From NCBI GenBank assembly GCA_016722465.1, contig JADKJC010000002.1, positions 1,006,501-1,070,500 on the forward strand: a DNA stretch of 64,000 bases, given 5' to 3'. Within the stretch, counting starts at the first letter, position 1, and every line of letters begins with the position of its first letter. Origin of the DNA: Chitinophagaceae bacterium. GTDB lineage: Bacteria; Bacteroidota; Bacteroidia; Chitinophagales; Chitinophagaceae. Shown piece after piece: positions 33,578 through 43,917 of this stretch. A program made the position numbers and the translations under genes. The notes beneath the pieces are model-generated. The model was not told where the DNA came from and ran no database searches. It was given only the letters and a program-made list of their open reading frames with translations.

Positions 33578-35488
33578 TCAATGCTGTACAATAACTTTGT
33601 AAGTAACGGCATCACCATCATTCAATATCCTCAGCAGATAAGTGCCTCCTGGATATTGCGCTGTACTGATCTCCTCTGATGAAGAAAGCATTGTTCGGCT
33701 TTGCAACAATCTCCCGGTGGCATCGTATAATTCGATGGTTGCTTTTCCTGTGGCATCGTAGCCAGCACTCACTGCAATAAAGTTATTAGCAGGATTTGGA
33801 TACAGCACATAACCGGGAGTATTGGCTTTATTCTTTAACAGCACAACCCTGCTGTAAGCAAACGTACCATCGTTGTCTGATTGCTTTATGCGGTAAAATA
33901 AATTACCCGTTGGTACATCCGTGTGCGTAAACTGCCAGTTGCCTCGGTTAGCATTATTAATAGCCAGTGTTCCTGCTTTTGTCCAGTTTCTTCCATCCCT
34001 GCTGAATTCAATTTCAAAGTTGGCAGCATTCTCCATGGGTGTAGCTACCTGCCATTGCAGCAACGCCGCATTGTTATTTTGCAGCGAAGCATTTACATTG
34101 ATAAAACGAACCGGCAATGCACCAAAACTAAAGGGTGTTGGTACATTCTCTCCCACATCACCTGCATTGCCATTTTTATTGGGGTCAACAATGGTTGAAT
34201 CACCATTGTTGGAAGAATCTGAAACATTGATGATGGTGGCCAGGTTGCCTGCACCGATATCAGCTTTTGCAATGGCCGAATTTAGATATGTTACATTCGG
34301 GCTAAGATTGGTAGCCCTGCATCGTATCTGCAATTTTAAGAAATAGTTCCTGTTGCTTTGTACCCTGTTGGGCAGGTTTTGACCCGGGTTCAACATACTG
34401 GTAACTGTTGTTCCATTGTATGCAGGATTGAGTGTAAGGTTTGCCCCATTCGAACCCGGCACTACCGAAACACTTACGTTGGACACATTGGCAGCACCAC
34501 CAAATGCCGCAGCCAGGTCGTCTGTAAGATTGATATTATTCAATATTACGTTTCCCATATTCTCAATGTAAGCCTCATACACAAGATCAGCCGTATTGCT
34601 GTTGCTCTTTGTAGCACTCACCAGTTTTTTGGTATTGCCCACCTGGGGTGTAAGGCTGGTCTTATCAATGGGTGCCTGCCCGTTCTGAAAAGATTTTTCA
34701 GTGCCCAATGTGCCGGTTGCAATATTGTAATCGTAGTAATAACAATTGGTTCCAAAGTCCATTCCTGTTACTTCCAGTAATCCATTTAAGTAAGCAATAC
34801 CAAAACAATCCTTTGGCATGGTACGCAGGAAAGCAGCACTGGCATTACCGGTGGTAGAACTGTAATTGGTTATTTCATATAACCGGCAGGTGCCGTTGCC
34901 AAGCACAGCAAACATTCTTCCGTTTGGTAAAATGGTTAAGTCTCCACTTGCAATGGTTGTTGGGAAATTACCGCTTGGAAATTGCAGTACCCTGCTGCTG
35001 ATTACATTGCCTGTATTTACATCAAAGCGATCCATATTGCATTGCCCGGTGGTAGCATTGTAATTTGAAAAAGACCACAGGTCGCCGTTATTATCAAACT
35101 CAAAATTATTTGAAACATAACTGTAGGAGTAAGTAGGTGCGGTTGGTATACTTGCCGGGCAGGTGATGGTTGAAGGTAATCCCATATTCAGCAACCATAT
35201 TTTTGTTTCCAATCCGCTTCTTACATCTGCTACGTAAATTTTATTATTCAACGGGTTGTAAGCAATAAAAACACTGTAATAGCTGGGTAGCTGTGCCGCC
35301 ATATTACAATCAGTTAGTGCGGATGGTGTTGCCGACAATGGACTTTTTATCAGTGAAAATGCCGGAGAAGTACCACTGCAGCTGTTACTGCCAAAATTCA
35401 CCAGCACAGAATTTTGGGCAATGGACTGCTGGCAGATGAGCAGCAGGATAAAAAAACGGCAAATACGTAATGTAAACTTTGCAGCCAT
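33578..35488 (-). CDS. T9SS type A secreted protein
   Basis: 636 residues. An N-terminal signal peptide (RICRFFILLLICQQSIAQ) is followed by a beta-propeller-like N-terminal part, a DUF11-like repeat (LVYEAYIENMGNVILNNINLTDD) and a fibronectin-like module (FEIEFSRDGRNWTKAG ... NLFYRIKQSDNDG). It ends in the type A sorting domain YVLYPNPANNFIAV ... GGTYLLRI ... YKVIV. It is therefore exported through the type IX system and held at the cell surface. Its role is not clear. Confidence 0.9.
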   Translation of the reverse strand: MAAKFTLRICRFFILLLICQQSIAQNSVLVNFGSNSCSGTSPAFSLIKSPLSATPSALTDCNMAAQLPSYYSVFIAYNPLNNKIYVADVRSGLETKIWLLNMGLPSTITCPASIPTAPTYSYSYVSNNFEFDNNGDLWSFSNYNATTGQCNMDRFDVNTGNVISSRVLQFPSGNFPTTIASGDLTILPNGRMFAVLGNGTCRLYEITNYSSTTGNASAAFLRTMPKDCFGIAYLNGLLEVTGMDFGTNCYYYDYNIATGTLGTEKSFQNGQAPIDKTSLTPQVGNTKKLVSATKSNSNTADLVYEAYIENMGNVILNNINLTDDLAAAFGGAANVSNVSVSVVPGSNGANLTLNPAYNGTTVTSMLNPGQNLPNRVQSNRNYFLKLQIRCRATNLSPNVTYLNSAIAKADIGAGNLATIINVSDSSNNGDSTIVDPNKNGNAGDVGENVPTPFSFGALPVRFINVNASLQNNNAALLQWQVATPMENAANFEIEFSRDGRNWTKAGTLAINNANRGNWQFTHTDVPTGNLFYRIKQSDNDGTFAYSRVVLLKNKANTPGYVLYPNPANNFIAVSAGYDATGKATIELYDATGRLLQSRTMLSSSEEISTAQYPGGTYLLRILNDGDAVTYKVIVQH

Positions 35489-35649
35489 ATCATTCGGTTT
35501 AATGGTTGAAAAAATCGTTTAAGGGGGGGGCGGATTTCAGAGGAAGGTGGATCGTATTTATTTATACCTTCTGCAGGTCAGCAGGTATAGTACTGTAAAT
35601 GTAGCTTTTTTATTAATATAAAACGTAGCAGCCAGGGTTTTTAGACTAC

Positions 35650-38049
35650 CTAGTTGTCCCTGTTATCAGCAGGCTGCTCAAAAAGCGGTTTCTTTTCTTC
35701 TTTTGGTTTGATGCCAAAATTATAACGGAACGTAATCCCGATCCGGCGGGTATCATTTACACGGGTTCCAAATGCATTTACATTGCCCTGTTGCAGTCGA
35801 AACTCGGTTTTGTTGGTAAGCAAAATATCGTTGAATGACAAAATGATATTCGCTGTTTTATTCATAATACTTTTATTAAAGTTCACATTCAGGGCGCCAA
35901 AATTCTGCAACTCATAAAAATTCTGCAAGCCCTTTGTACGCATGAAGCCATACACACCCATGGTGAGTGCAGGCATCAATTTTAACTGGTGGTACATAAA
36001 GAAAATCCAGCTGTTTCGCTTGTAGTTCAAGGGTACGCCCTGGTAGAATCCATTGTAACTATTGATATTCTGTTGTGCCCCGGCATAAAAAAAATATTTT
36101 CCTCCCGGGGGGATACCGCCCACAAAACGCAGGTACACTTCCTTACTGGTGCCGAGGTTGTCGTAAGTTCTGTAGGCTATACCCGTTTGTTCATCCTGGT
36201 AAGTAACATTGCTGAAAATATTTTTAGTATTGTTTACCCCAACAGAGAAAATGGTAAAATCATCTGCAGTGATATTGAACTCATAGTTATTGGTAAACTG
36301 AGGCTGCAAATTAGGGTTGCCTACATCAAACAAATACTGGTCAATGTATTTTGGATAAGGGTTGAGTATTTCATAATAAGGCCGGGTAATGCTGCGGCGC
36401 AAAATGGCATTGCCATTCAGTTCAAAACCAAACATTTTCATGATACGATGGCGAAGATAGAGGTAAGGAAAAAAATCAGTTCGCTTTATTGACAGCGATG
36501 TGTCGAACGGGATCAACTGTCTGCCACTGATATTGGTGGCTTCCATCCTTACACCTGGTTTAATAATCAACCCAACTATTTTTTTAGAAACCTGCAGGTA
36601 GGCGGAAGTAATCTTTTCTGTGTACCTAAATGTGTTGGTTTGAAAACTATCTACCTTAATTGCGCTTGCTCCCTGTTGTAAAAAATAATCTGCACTGTTG
36701 TTGCTGCCGGAACTACTTGTTTTAAACCCTGTTTCCACTGTAAACCCATGCTTCAATTTCCAGGTAAGGTCGGTTTGTGCAGCAAATATATTTTTCCGGT
36801 TGTGATTGATCCCATTACCATAAAGTGCAGGGGCCGCAGGAAGGTAATAGTAGTTGTTATAAAGCTGTTCATTATTATAATTGTAGCGGTTAAAATCAAA
36901 CTGCATGGTCCATTCACTGCCGGCAGAATCAATTTTAAATTTTGTGGAGATATTGTTGCCGGTATAAATGGATGTGTTGTGATTGTTGATGGAGGAGGCA
37001 TTGTTACCGGTTAGGGATTCATTACTGTTTAAAATATTGATATCATTCCTTGCAATGCTGCGGCCATCATTGGCACTTATCCGCAGGTCGTAAGCAAGGC
37101 TGAATTTCTTTGTCAGAGTAATATCAGTACCCAATCCAAAATAATGGTTGGCAGCAGGATAGGTTGTTTGGGCTTTTTGTGATAATAAAGAATTGCTGGA
37201 ACTGAGCAGCCTGGTGGAATTCAATTCTTCAAAATTGTTCTTATCTGTATATTGGTAAGAAAAATAACTGGTGGCCTTGCTGCCTCCTTTATTGATATTA
37301 AAACCTGCCAATTTGGTATTGTACACACCCTGGAAGTATCCTACGTTCATGCTGCCGCTGGAGCCGATCTTCACTCCTTTCTTCAATACGATATTTACAA
37401 TGCCGCCACTGCTGGCTGCATCATATTTGGCAGATGGATTTCTTAATATTTCAATTTTACTTACACTTCCTGATGGCAGGCTTTTTAATAAGGAAGCTAA
37501 ATCGGCAGCACTGAGTTTTATATCCCTGCCGTTTATTTGTATGCTGGCTGGCGTCATGCTGTTCAGGTACACATTTCCATCCTGGTCCACAATAGCGCCG
37601 GGTGTTTTCTCCAATACTTCATACGCATTGCTACTGCTGTTGGCCAGCGCTTCCGCATCAATGATTTGTTTATCATCCTCCTGCCTTACCAATGGTTTTT
37701 TGGATACCACCACCACTTCATCCAGTCCCTTTATTTTCTTTTTCATAGGTACTGTTACAGCAATTGATTTGTCAGTTACAGCAACCATTTTTTCCGTTTC
37801 TGCAAAACCGGAGGAAGATATTTTTAATACATATTTGGTGAAAGAATTAACAGCAAATAAATTGCCTGCTGCTTTCGCCAATTGAGAAGCAAGAGCTAAT
37901 GTATCCGGCAAACTATATAACTGGATTGTTGCCGGTGGAAACGAATCTGCTTTGTTGACGGATAACGCTACCCGGATAGTTGTTTTTTGTGCTGATGCAG
38001 GTACAGAAAAAATAATAAACAATAAGAGGATGGTAAAAATAATTCGCAT
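35650..38049 (-). CDS. Outer-membrane beta-barrel protein (TonB-receptor-like)
   Basis: 799 residues with a signal peptide (IIFTILLLFIIFSVPASAQ), a carboxypeptidase-regulatory-like domain, a plug region (PLVRQEDDKQIIDAEAL ... VLEKTPGAIVDQDGNVYLNS ... ILRNPSAKYDAASSGGIVNIVLKKG) and a long beta-barrel ending RIGITFRYNFGI. It fits the outer membrane beta-barrel family 3, related to TonB-dependent receptors, but no clear TonB box was seen. Ligand unknown. It follows the efflux adaptor gene after a strong terminator. Confidence 0.9.
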   Translation of the reverse strand: MRIIFTILLLFIIFSVPASAQKTTIRVALSVNKADSFPPATIQLYSLPDTLALASQLAKAAGNLFAVNSFTKYVLKISSSGFAETEKMVAVTDKSIAVTVPMKKKIKGLDEVVVVSKKPLVRQEDDKQIIDAEALANSSSNAYEVLEKTPGAIVDQDGNVYLNSMTPASIQINGRDIKLSAADLASLLKSLPSGSVSKIEILRNPSAKYDAASSGGIVNIVLKKGVKIGSSGSMNVGYFQGVYNTKLAGFNINKGGSKATSYFSYQYTDKNNFEELNSTRLLSSSNSLLSQKAQTTYPAANHYFGLGTDITLTKKFSLAYDLRISANDGRSIARNDINILNSNESLTGNNASSINNHNTSIYTGNNISTKFKIDSAGSEWTMQFDFNRYNYNNEQLYNNYYYLPAAPALYGNGINHNRKNIFAAQTDLTWKLKHGFTVETGFKTSSSGSNNSADYFLQQGASAIKVDSFQTNTFRYTEKITSAYLQVSKKIVGLIIKPGVRMEATNISGRQLIPFDTSLSIKRTDFFPYLYLRHRIMKMFGFELNGNAILRRSITRPYYEILNPYPKYIDQYLFDVGNPNLQPQFTNNYEFNITADDFTIFSVGVNNTKNIFSNVTYQDEQTGIAYRTYDNLGTSKEVYLRFVGGIPPGGKYFFYAGAQQNINSYNGFYQGVPLNYKRNSWIFFMYHQLKLMPALTMGVYGFMRTKGLQNFYELQNFGALNVNFNKSIMNKTANIILSFNDILLTNKTEFRLQQGNVNAFGTRVNDTRRIGITFRYNFGIKPKEEKKPLFEQPADNRDN

Positions 38050-38074
38050 GTAAATAATTCGTGTAAATAAAAAA

Positions 38075-38100
38075 CAACTTTTCAGTTAACTGAAAAGTTG
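38075..38100 (-). terminator. 26-bp perfect palindrome with T tract
   Basis: CAACTTTTCAGTT (38075-38087) is followed at once by its reverse complement (38088-38100). On the minus strand a TTTTTTATTT tract follows. It ends the tolC-hlyD transcript 34 bp after the stop, 26 bp before the start of the outer-membrane gene. Confidence 0.8.
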
Positions 38101-38134
38101 CCGGTTAAATAAATGTAAAATCACTATTGAGATA

Positions 38135-39502
38135 CTAATCTTTTTGCTCAAACAGTTCTTTCTTGTCCACCACTTTCACCCTGTCTTTTTCTTTAAGTTG
38201 CTTGCTCACTACATCATAAGGTCCACTGATAACAGTTTCATTGCCCTTTAATCCTTCTGTTACTTCAATGTAGTTGATGTCCTGTATAGAAGTTTTTACT
38301 TTTATCTTCTTAACGGTTTTGTCTTTTTCATCCAGCACAAAAACGACTACTTCCAGGTCTTCTGCAGCAACCGGCGCCGTTACTGCTGCATCATCAGTTT
38401 CTACACGTTTTTTATCCGCCTTGGTGCTGTTGCTGTCTGCAATTTCTCTGGTAGTAACTGAATTGATAGGAACGCTGAGTACGTTGCTGTGTGTTTTTGT
38501 TTGTATATCGGCGCTGGCACTCATACCCGGCCTGAAGGGGAAAGTACGTTTACCTAACAGGTCGGCATAACTGTCTGGCAGCAGGCGAACATACACTTTG
38601 TAATTGGTAACATCGGTACTGGTATTGGCAAGCGATGTTTGTGTGGAAGCACCATTGTTACTGCTGGCGATCTGTGTTACGATACCTCTGAATTTCCTGT
38701 CGCTGTAAGCATCCACTGTTACAATTGCACTATCCCCCAATTTTACTTTTGGAATGTCATTTTCTCCTACATCTACCCTTACTTCAATTTTACTCATATC
38801 AGCAATGCGTAACATTTCTGTACCTGCCATCATATTACTACCTACAACACGTTCCCCTTTTTTTACACTGAGCAAACTCACCACGCCATCCATCGGTGCC
38901 AGCACAGCTGTTCTGCTTAGGTCTTTATTGGCTTTTTCAAGGCTCGACCGTGCAGCATCTACTGCTGCCTGCCCGCCACGGATACCCTGTTTGGCTGCAT
39001 TGTAATTGGCCATTGCACTTTTGTAAGCAGCTTCAGCTATATTAAATTCGTTGCGGCTGATCACTTTATCATCGTATAACTGCTTTTGCATGTTATATGT
39101 TTTTTCTGACTGGTCAAGGTTTGCTTTTAATGCATCCAGCGCTGCTTTCGAATTATCCACCTGCGCCTGGCTTTGTGCTACACCACTGGCTGCCTGGTTA
39201 GCCTGTATGGCATAGATATCTGCATAAATGCGGGCTACAATCTGCCCTTTCTTAACACTGTCGCCTTCCTGTACCACCAGTTCTGTAATTTCACCACTGA
39301 TATCAGGGCTTACCTTTACTTCTATTTCAGGGTATATCTTTCCACTGGCATTCACTGTTTCAGTGATGGTGCGTCGCTGCACTTTTTCTCCTGTTACTTT
39401 GGTGCCTTCGTCTTTGCCAAACACACCTGCTGCTTTCAATCCCACCAACGCTACCAGCAATATCCCAATGCTTATCAATATCCATTTAACTGTCTTGCTC
39501 AT
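38135..39502 (-). CDS. Efflux periplasmic adaptor (MacA/HlyD-like)
   Basis: 455 residues. One N-terminal membrane segment (ILISIGILLVALVGLKAAGVF) is followed by a lipoyl/barrel-sandwich motif (VSPDISGEITELVVQEGDSVKKGQIVA), a long alpha-helical hairpin at about 95-190 and the returning half (VLAPMDGVVSLLSVKKGERVV). It links an inner-membrane pump to TolC. The TolC gene is just upstream, but no ABC or RND pump is encoded next to them. The pump may be outside this cluster. Confidence 0.9.
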   Translation of the reverse strand: MSKTVKWILISIGILLVALVGLKAAGVFGKDEGTKVTGEKVQRRTITETVNASGKIYPEIEVKVSPDISGEITELVVQEGDSVKKGQIVARIYADIYAIQANQAASGVAQSQAQVDNSKAALDALKANLDQSEKTYNMQKQLYDDKVISRNEFNIAEAAYKSAMANYNAAKQGIRGGQAAVDAARSSLEKANKDLSRTAVLAPMDGVVSLLSVKKGERVVGSNMMAGTEMLRIADMSKIEVRVDVGENDIPKVKLGDSAIVTVDAYSDRKFRGIVTQIASSNNGASTQTSLANTSTDVTNYKVYVRLLPDSYADLLGKRTFPFRPGMSASADIQTKTHSNVLSVPINSVTTREIADSNSTKADKKRVETDDAAVTAPVAAEDLEVVVFVLDEKDKTVKKIKVKTSIQDINYIEVTEGLKGNETVISGPYDVVSKQLKEKDRVKVVDKKELFEQKD

Positions 39503-39517
39503 ATCAATTTTTTGTTA

Positions 39518-39550
39518 TCGTGAATGGTCAATGGTGAATGATGATTGAAC
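39518..39550. repeat. Dispersed GTGAATGGTCAATGG repeat
   Basis: CGTGAATGGTCAATGGTGAA, then TGATGATTGAAC, in the 79-bp gap between the tolC and hlyD genes. Related copies lie in leuS and in the beta-lactamase gene. Confidence 0.6.
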
Positions 39551-39581
39551 AGCCTGCTTCACCTTTAACAACCTTAATCAT

Positions 39582-41051
39582 TTATAATTTCAAACCCTGT
39601 CCTTTATAAAATTCGAGCACTTTCATCCTGAACACGTATTCGTATTGTGCAAGTAATTTATCTGTCATTGCCTTATTCAGGTTATTCTGGTTGGTAATCA
39701 GTTCAAAAGTACCCAGCAAACCCACCTCATAACGTTTCTTTGCAAAATCGTAAGTTTTTTGGGAGGCAGCTACTGTTACCAATGTAGCGTTATACCGTTC
39801 AAAGGCGCTCAATGCATTGGTGTAAGCCAGGTAAATATCCTGTTTCAATTGCTGATCGGCCTGCTGAATAGTAAGCTCTGCAGTTTTTACATCAAGCCTG
39901 GAACGTTCATAAGCAGTTTTGGCTGAACCACCATTGCTAAAAATTGGTATGCTAACCGCTATACCAAAATTCTGTCGGAAATTATCATCCAACTGGGTGC
40001 CGTACCCATTCCATAATTGACCAAATGATTTGGTTCCCTGTTTTATATCAAACTTTGGTTGCTGCAACGGGTAATTGGTTCCTCCAACATTTACAACAGG
40101 GGCAGGTACAAGCGGATCAACAGGAACATACCCGGTAAAATTGAATCCGGTAATTTTTTTGAAGGAACTAGAGAAATTACTTCCCAATCCTGCGAATGCA
40201 GAAAAGCTTGGATACATCCCCGCTTTTGCAACTTTTACAGTTGTTTGAGATGATTTTAGTCTTAATTGATTTACTTTTTGTGCAGGCTGATTTTGTATCG
40301 CCAGTTGAAATACATATTCGGGCTGCAGATCAGCAATTTTTTCAACGGGTATCTTTTCAACAGGTGGCACATCCAACTCAAACGGTGCAGCAGCATCCAG
40401 GTTAAGAGTCGCTTTTAACTGCAACACACTTATTGCTGCGGTTGCTTTTGCGTTGATGATACTGGTGCTGTCCCTTGCCAGTTGAGCCTCCAGCTCAGTT
40501 GCATTCAATTCCGGCAAAGCACCCGCCATTACTCTTTTTCTTGTTGCTTCCAGTTGACTTTTTGTCTGCTCAAACTGTATCTGTGCTACCGCAATCTGCT
40601 CCTTGTTCAACAAAGCCTGTAAAAACGAGGTTGCCACGGACAATGCAATATCATTTCTTATTTTTTCAACGTTGGCCTGTGCGGCTTTATAATCAAACTG
40701 TGCAGCTATCAAACTATTTTTAATACGATGCCAGTTGAAGACCAACACATCGGCATTCAGGTTTATCTGTTGAAATAATAACTGTGTGGTGGTAAACTGG
40801 TTGGTAGTTGGGTCAACCGACCGGCCAAACTGCAGGCCAAGATTTGTTTGAAAATTTGCATTTGGATAGACAGCATTTTTTGCCTGCTTCTCACTTAGGG
40901 CACTAATTTTCGCTTGTATTTCCTGCTGCTTTACAGAGATGTTATTTTGCCAGGCATATTCCACACATTGCCTTAACCCCCATTTGTCCTGGGCAATTGC
41001 GGTATTAGCAAAAAAAACTAAAAGCAGTACAGTATAGGTAATGTAACGCAT
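39582..41051 (-). CDS. TolC family outer-membrane efflux protein
   Basis: 489 residues from ATG 41051 (MRYITYTVLLLVFFANTAIAQ), which gives a clean signal peptide; a longer frame to 41126 is less likely. The body has the OEP repeats: WGLRQCVEYAWQNNISVKQQE, NAELQA-like helices LEATRKRVMAGALPELNATELEAQL, and a second half with YERSRLDVKTAELTIQQADQQLKQDIYLAY. TolC trimers form the outer-membrane duct. It is co-directional with and 79 bp upstream of the adaptor gene. Confidence 0.92.
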   Translation of the reverse strand: MRYITYTVLLLVFFANTAIAQDKWGLRQCVEYAWQNNISVKQQEIQAKISALSEKQAKNAVYPNANFQTNLGLQFGRSVDPTTNQFTTTQLLFQQINLNADVLVFNWHRIKNSLIAAQFDYKAAQANVEKIRNDIALSVATSFLQALLNKEQIAVAQIQFEQTKSQLEATRKRVMAGALPELNATELEAQLARDSTSIINAKATAAISVLQLKATLNLDAAAPFELDVPPVEKIPVEKIADLQPEYVFQLAIQNQPAQKVNQLRLKSSQTTVKVAKAGMYPSFSAFAGLGSNFSSSFKKITGFNFTGYVPVDPLVPAPVVNVGGTNYPLQQPKFDIKQGTKSFGQLWNGYGTQLDDNFRQNFGIAVSIPIFSNGGSAKTAYERSRLDVKTAELTIQQADQQLKQDIYLAYTNALSAFERYNATLVTVAASQKTYDFAKKRYEVGLLGTFELITNQNNLNKAMTDKLLAQYEYVFRMKVLEFYKGQGLKL

Positions 41052-41055
41052 GCAA

Positions 41056-41063
41056 CAAAAATA
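41056..41063 (-). promoter_or_regulatory. -7 promoter box for tolC
   Basis: Minus strand TATTTTTG, an exact TAnnTTTG match, ending 4 bases before the ATG. If real, the mRNA would be leaderless. Confidence 0.35.
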
Positions 41064-41169
41064 TAACATCCTTTTGTAACAGCACCTTACCAATTTTATA
41101 AGTGGTAACCGTTTTAGAAATGACATTGATCAGTATTTATTATTCAAACATAAAAACTCAAATCAGCAA

Positions 41170-43836
41170 TCACCGGATCAGCACCACCGTTCCCCGCCGG
41201 GCTATTTCATTACCCCTGAAACTGGTGCCTGCAGCAATCCAGACATACACGCCGGTATCCTGCGGCTTTCCTTTGTAGTTACCATCCCATCCCCGTAAAG
41301 GGTCACTGGTTGTAAAAAGAGCCTGCCCATAACGGTTGTAAACGGTAAAATATTTAAACCTGCTGATACCAACGGCCCATGGTTTTAAAATGCTGTTTCC
41401 TGCTGTACTGGCAGGTGCAAAGGCCGTGGGCACATAAATCTGCGGACCATCAAAAACCCTTATCAATACCGTATCATAGGTTTCGCATCCAACGGGCGTG
41501 TAGGCTTTCACTGAATAAAGCCTGTCCTCAGCATTGGTGGCAACTGGGTTTGCGACAGCAGGGTTAGTCAATCCATCGGCAGGTTTCCATTCATAACTTA
41601 TACCTCCAGTAGCATTTAATTGTATTGGCTGGTTGGCTGCGGCTATGACGGTATCACTTCCGGCAGCAGCATTGGTACTGTAAATAATAATATTGGAGGA
41701 ATCTTTATTAATACAACCGTTGATTGCAACAGCAGTTAATACGATAGGGTAACTGCCTGTCGTGCTGAAAACATATTGGGTGTCTTTTACATTGGAAACA
41801 ACATTACTGCCAACATTCCATTGCCAGCTTTGTACGGTACCCAACAGGTCAATTCCTTTAAGATTCACGACTGCATCTTTACAGGCATCTGTAAACTGTG
41901 CATCAATCAACGGCCTTGGATTTACAACCACGGCCTGAACAACAGGATTGCTGGAACAGGCAATTTCATTAGTCACAATTAACTGTACCGTATGATTGCC
42001 CGGGCTAAGGCTGAGAAGAGGATTTTGCACCGTACTTGCAGGTGCGTTATCTACCAACCAGTTCCAGCCCTGAATGGTGCCGGATGTAATTACGGATGAA
42101 TCGAAAAACCGGGCGGAACCACCTTCACACAGCGGTGTAGTATACCCAAACTTTGCAGTAGGTTTTGCTGGCAGCGTAATGACAGTTGTTGTGGTATCAG
42201 AATAGCAACCATTGATATTTTTTACCAGCAATGCGGCTGAAATATTACCTCCTGCAGCATAAGTACCTGTTGGATTTTGCAAGATAGAAGTGGTATTATT
42301 GCCGAGATTCCACCACCAGCTATTGATCGTTGTGGCATCTGTTGTATAGGATGAATCTATATAACTGATAGTGGCGGGTGAACATCCGGAAATGCTGAAT
42401 TTAAAAACAGCTACTGGTATCTGCAATATGTTGATGGACTTAGTCGATGTTTGTGTGCAGCCTTTATCAGTTATTGCTGTTAAAGCAATGGTATAGCTTT
42501 TAGCCGTATCGTATTTTGTAAAAGGATTAGGTAATGTTGATTGCAAGCCGTTTCCAAACGTATAAATAGTGGATGCGATGGAACCAGGTGTAACTGTTGA
42601 CCTGCTGGTAAACTGCACCTCACTTTTTTTACAAAGTGTTCCGGCAATATCAAAATCTGCTACCGGTGAAGGATATACATTCAATAGTTTGGATGTCACT
42701 GAAGATTCACAGCCTTCCGCTGTTTTTACCGAGAGCTTGATGGTTTGAGGCCCGGCGTTGCTGTAATTGGCAGTTGGGTTTTGCTGAACGGAAGTACCTG
42801 CAATGCCGAGATCCCAGTTCCACCGATCAATGGTACCAAGCACAGTTGTTGAACTGTCAGAAAATAGCAGCGCTGTACTGGTACATCCATTTGTGATGCT
42901 AAAATTTGCTACAGGTATGCTGCCGATCCGTAACGGTTGTGTATTTATTTCAACACAACCATCTGCACCAATCACGGTTTGGGTAACAGTGTAATCGCCA
43001 GCGGCAGTATAAGTATGAACCGGATTTAGACTTACAGAATCAATGGCGGTAGCATCGCCAAAATCCCAGTACCTTTTTTGTACCGTTGTAAATGATACGG
43101 TAGAATCAAAAAAAGTAACCGGTTCATTAATGCATCTTTTTTGGCCCTGCGTAAAAGTAAATTTTGGTGAAAGCGCTGTGCAGAATTGCTGCAGGTTCCT
43201 GGCACCGCCTGTACTGCCGGTAAACCCCCAAAATACCTGGGGATTGCCCGCAAAAACATCTGCAACAAAATCTTTAATCACATTTACCCTGAGGTTGCCA
43301 TCTATAGATGCGGATAGTTCCTTTGTTGCAGCATCCCATTTTACCCGAAGGGTATGCCACTGGCAATCTTCAATATTATCATTACCGCCGGATACGGTTA
43401 CCGGGCCGGCAATATTAACAGCGGCATTGGAGTGATTGATATTTCCATTTAATTGTATAGCAATATGATCATATAAAGGATCATTATCTGCTGTATTTTG
43501 CCAGGTGTCAACCGTTACGCCTACCGATGGTGTTACGCCCTGGTATCCCAACCCACCACCGCTTGTGCCAACGCTGGTACTGATGGGCTGTAGCACAAAA
43601 ACAATCCCATCCGCACCTGCGTCATCACAACCAAGATAAATATCAAAATTAAAATCGAAAGATTGAGCAAGATCGATCTTGAAATTATTCCATACTGAAC
43701 CACTTTGGTTGAATGCATTGGGAGTAAGTGTATAACAATGGCAATCATTACGGGAAGCATTCCCGTTCACAGTATATTGGGCATTCAGGCATCCAAAAGC
43801 CAACATTGCAGTAATTACAAAAAGTACATGTTTCAT
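41170..43836 (-). CDS. Lectin/PKD-repeat T9SS type B surface protein
   Basis: 888 residues from ATG 43836 (MKHVLFVITAMLAFGCLNAQ, signal peptide). The first 230 residues form an L-type lectin-like domain (DGIVFVLQPISTSVGTSGGGLGYQG). About six PKD repeats follow (YWDFGDA, WNWDLGI, WWWNLGNN, WNWLVDN, WQWNVGS cores). The C-terminus is the type B (CHU_C-like) sorting domain, including YVPTAFAPAS, FTVYNRYGQALF, WDGNYKGKPQDTGVYVW. It is probably a sugar-binding surface adhesin exported by T9SS. Confidence 0.92.
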   Translation of the reverse strand: MKHVLFVITAMLAFGCLNAQYTVNGNASRNDCHCYTLTPNAFNQSGSVWNNFKIDLAQSFDFNFDIYLGCDDAGADGIVFVLQPISTSVGTSGGGLGYQGVTPSVGVTVDTWQNTADNDPLYDHIAIQLNGNINHSNAAVNIAGPVTVSGGNDNIEDCQWHTLRVKWDAATKELSASIDGNLRVNVIKDFVADVFAGNPQVFWGFTGSTGGARNLQQFCTALSPKFTFTQGQKRCINEPVTFFDSTVSFTTVQKRYWDFGDATAIDSVSLNPVHTYTAAGDYTVTQTVIGADGCVEINTQPLRIGSIPVANFSITNGCTSTALLFSDSSTTVLGTIDRWNWDLGIAGTSVQQNPTANYSNAGPQTIKLSVKTAEGCESSVTSKLLNVYPSPVADFDIAGTLCKKSEVQFTSRSTVTPGSIASTIYTFGNGLQSTLPNPFTKYDTAKSYTIALTAITDKGCTQTSTKSINILQIPVAVFKFSISGCSPATISYIDSSYTTDATTINSWWWNLGNNTTSILQNPTGTYAAGGNISAALLVKNINGCYSDTTTTVITLPAKPTAKFGYTTPLCEGGSARFFDSSVITSGTIQGWNWLVDNAPASTVQNPLLSLSPGNHTVQLIVTNEIACSSNPVVQAVVVNPRPLIDAQFTDACKDAVVNLKGIDLLGTVQSWQWNVGSNVVSNVKDTQYVFSTTGSYPIVLTAVAINGCINKDSSNIIIYSTNAAAGSDTVIAAANQPIQLNATGGISYEWKPADGLTNPAVANPVATNAEDRLYSVKAYTPVGCETYDTVLIRVFDGPQIYVPTAFAPASTAGNSILKPWAVGISRFKYFTVYNRYGQALFTTSDPLRGWDGNYKGKPQDTGVYVWIAAGTSFRGNEIARRGTVVLIR

Positions 43837-43860
43837 TTTCCTTAATACGGCATACAAAAA

Positions 43861-43895
43861 ACAAAAAAGGCTGCCAGCTTAACAGCAGGCAGCCT
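43861..43895 (-). terminator. Terminator downstream of 66-residue protein gene
   Basis: AGGCTGCC (43868-43875) pairs with GGCAGCCT (43888-43895). On the minus strand it is followed by TTTTTTGTTTTTT. It ends the transcript of the small gene at 43918-44118. Confidence 0.75.
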
Positions 43896-43917
43896 ATAAA
43901 ATTACTGATAAAATCTT

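Noticed and set aside
37271..37885. 204-codon open frame antisense to the outer-membrane barrel gene
   Set aside because: No recognisable domain or start context; it shadows a well-supported gene on the other strand.
38075..38100. 26-bp palindrome as a regulator operator
   Set aside because: The T tract on the minus strand and the position after the adaptor stop fit an intrinsic terminator better.
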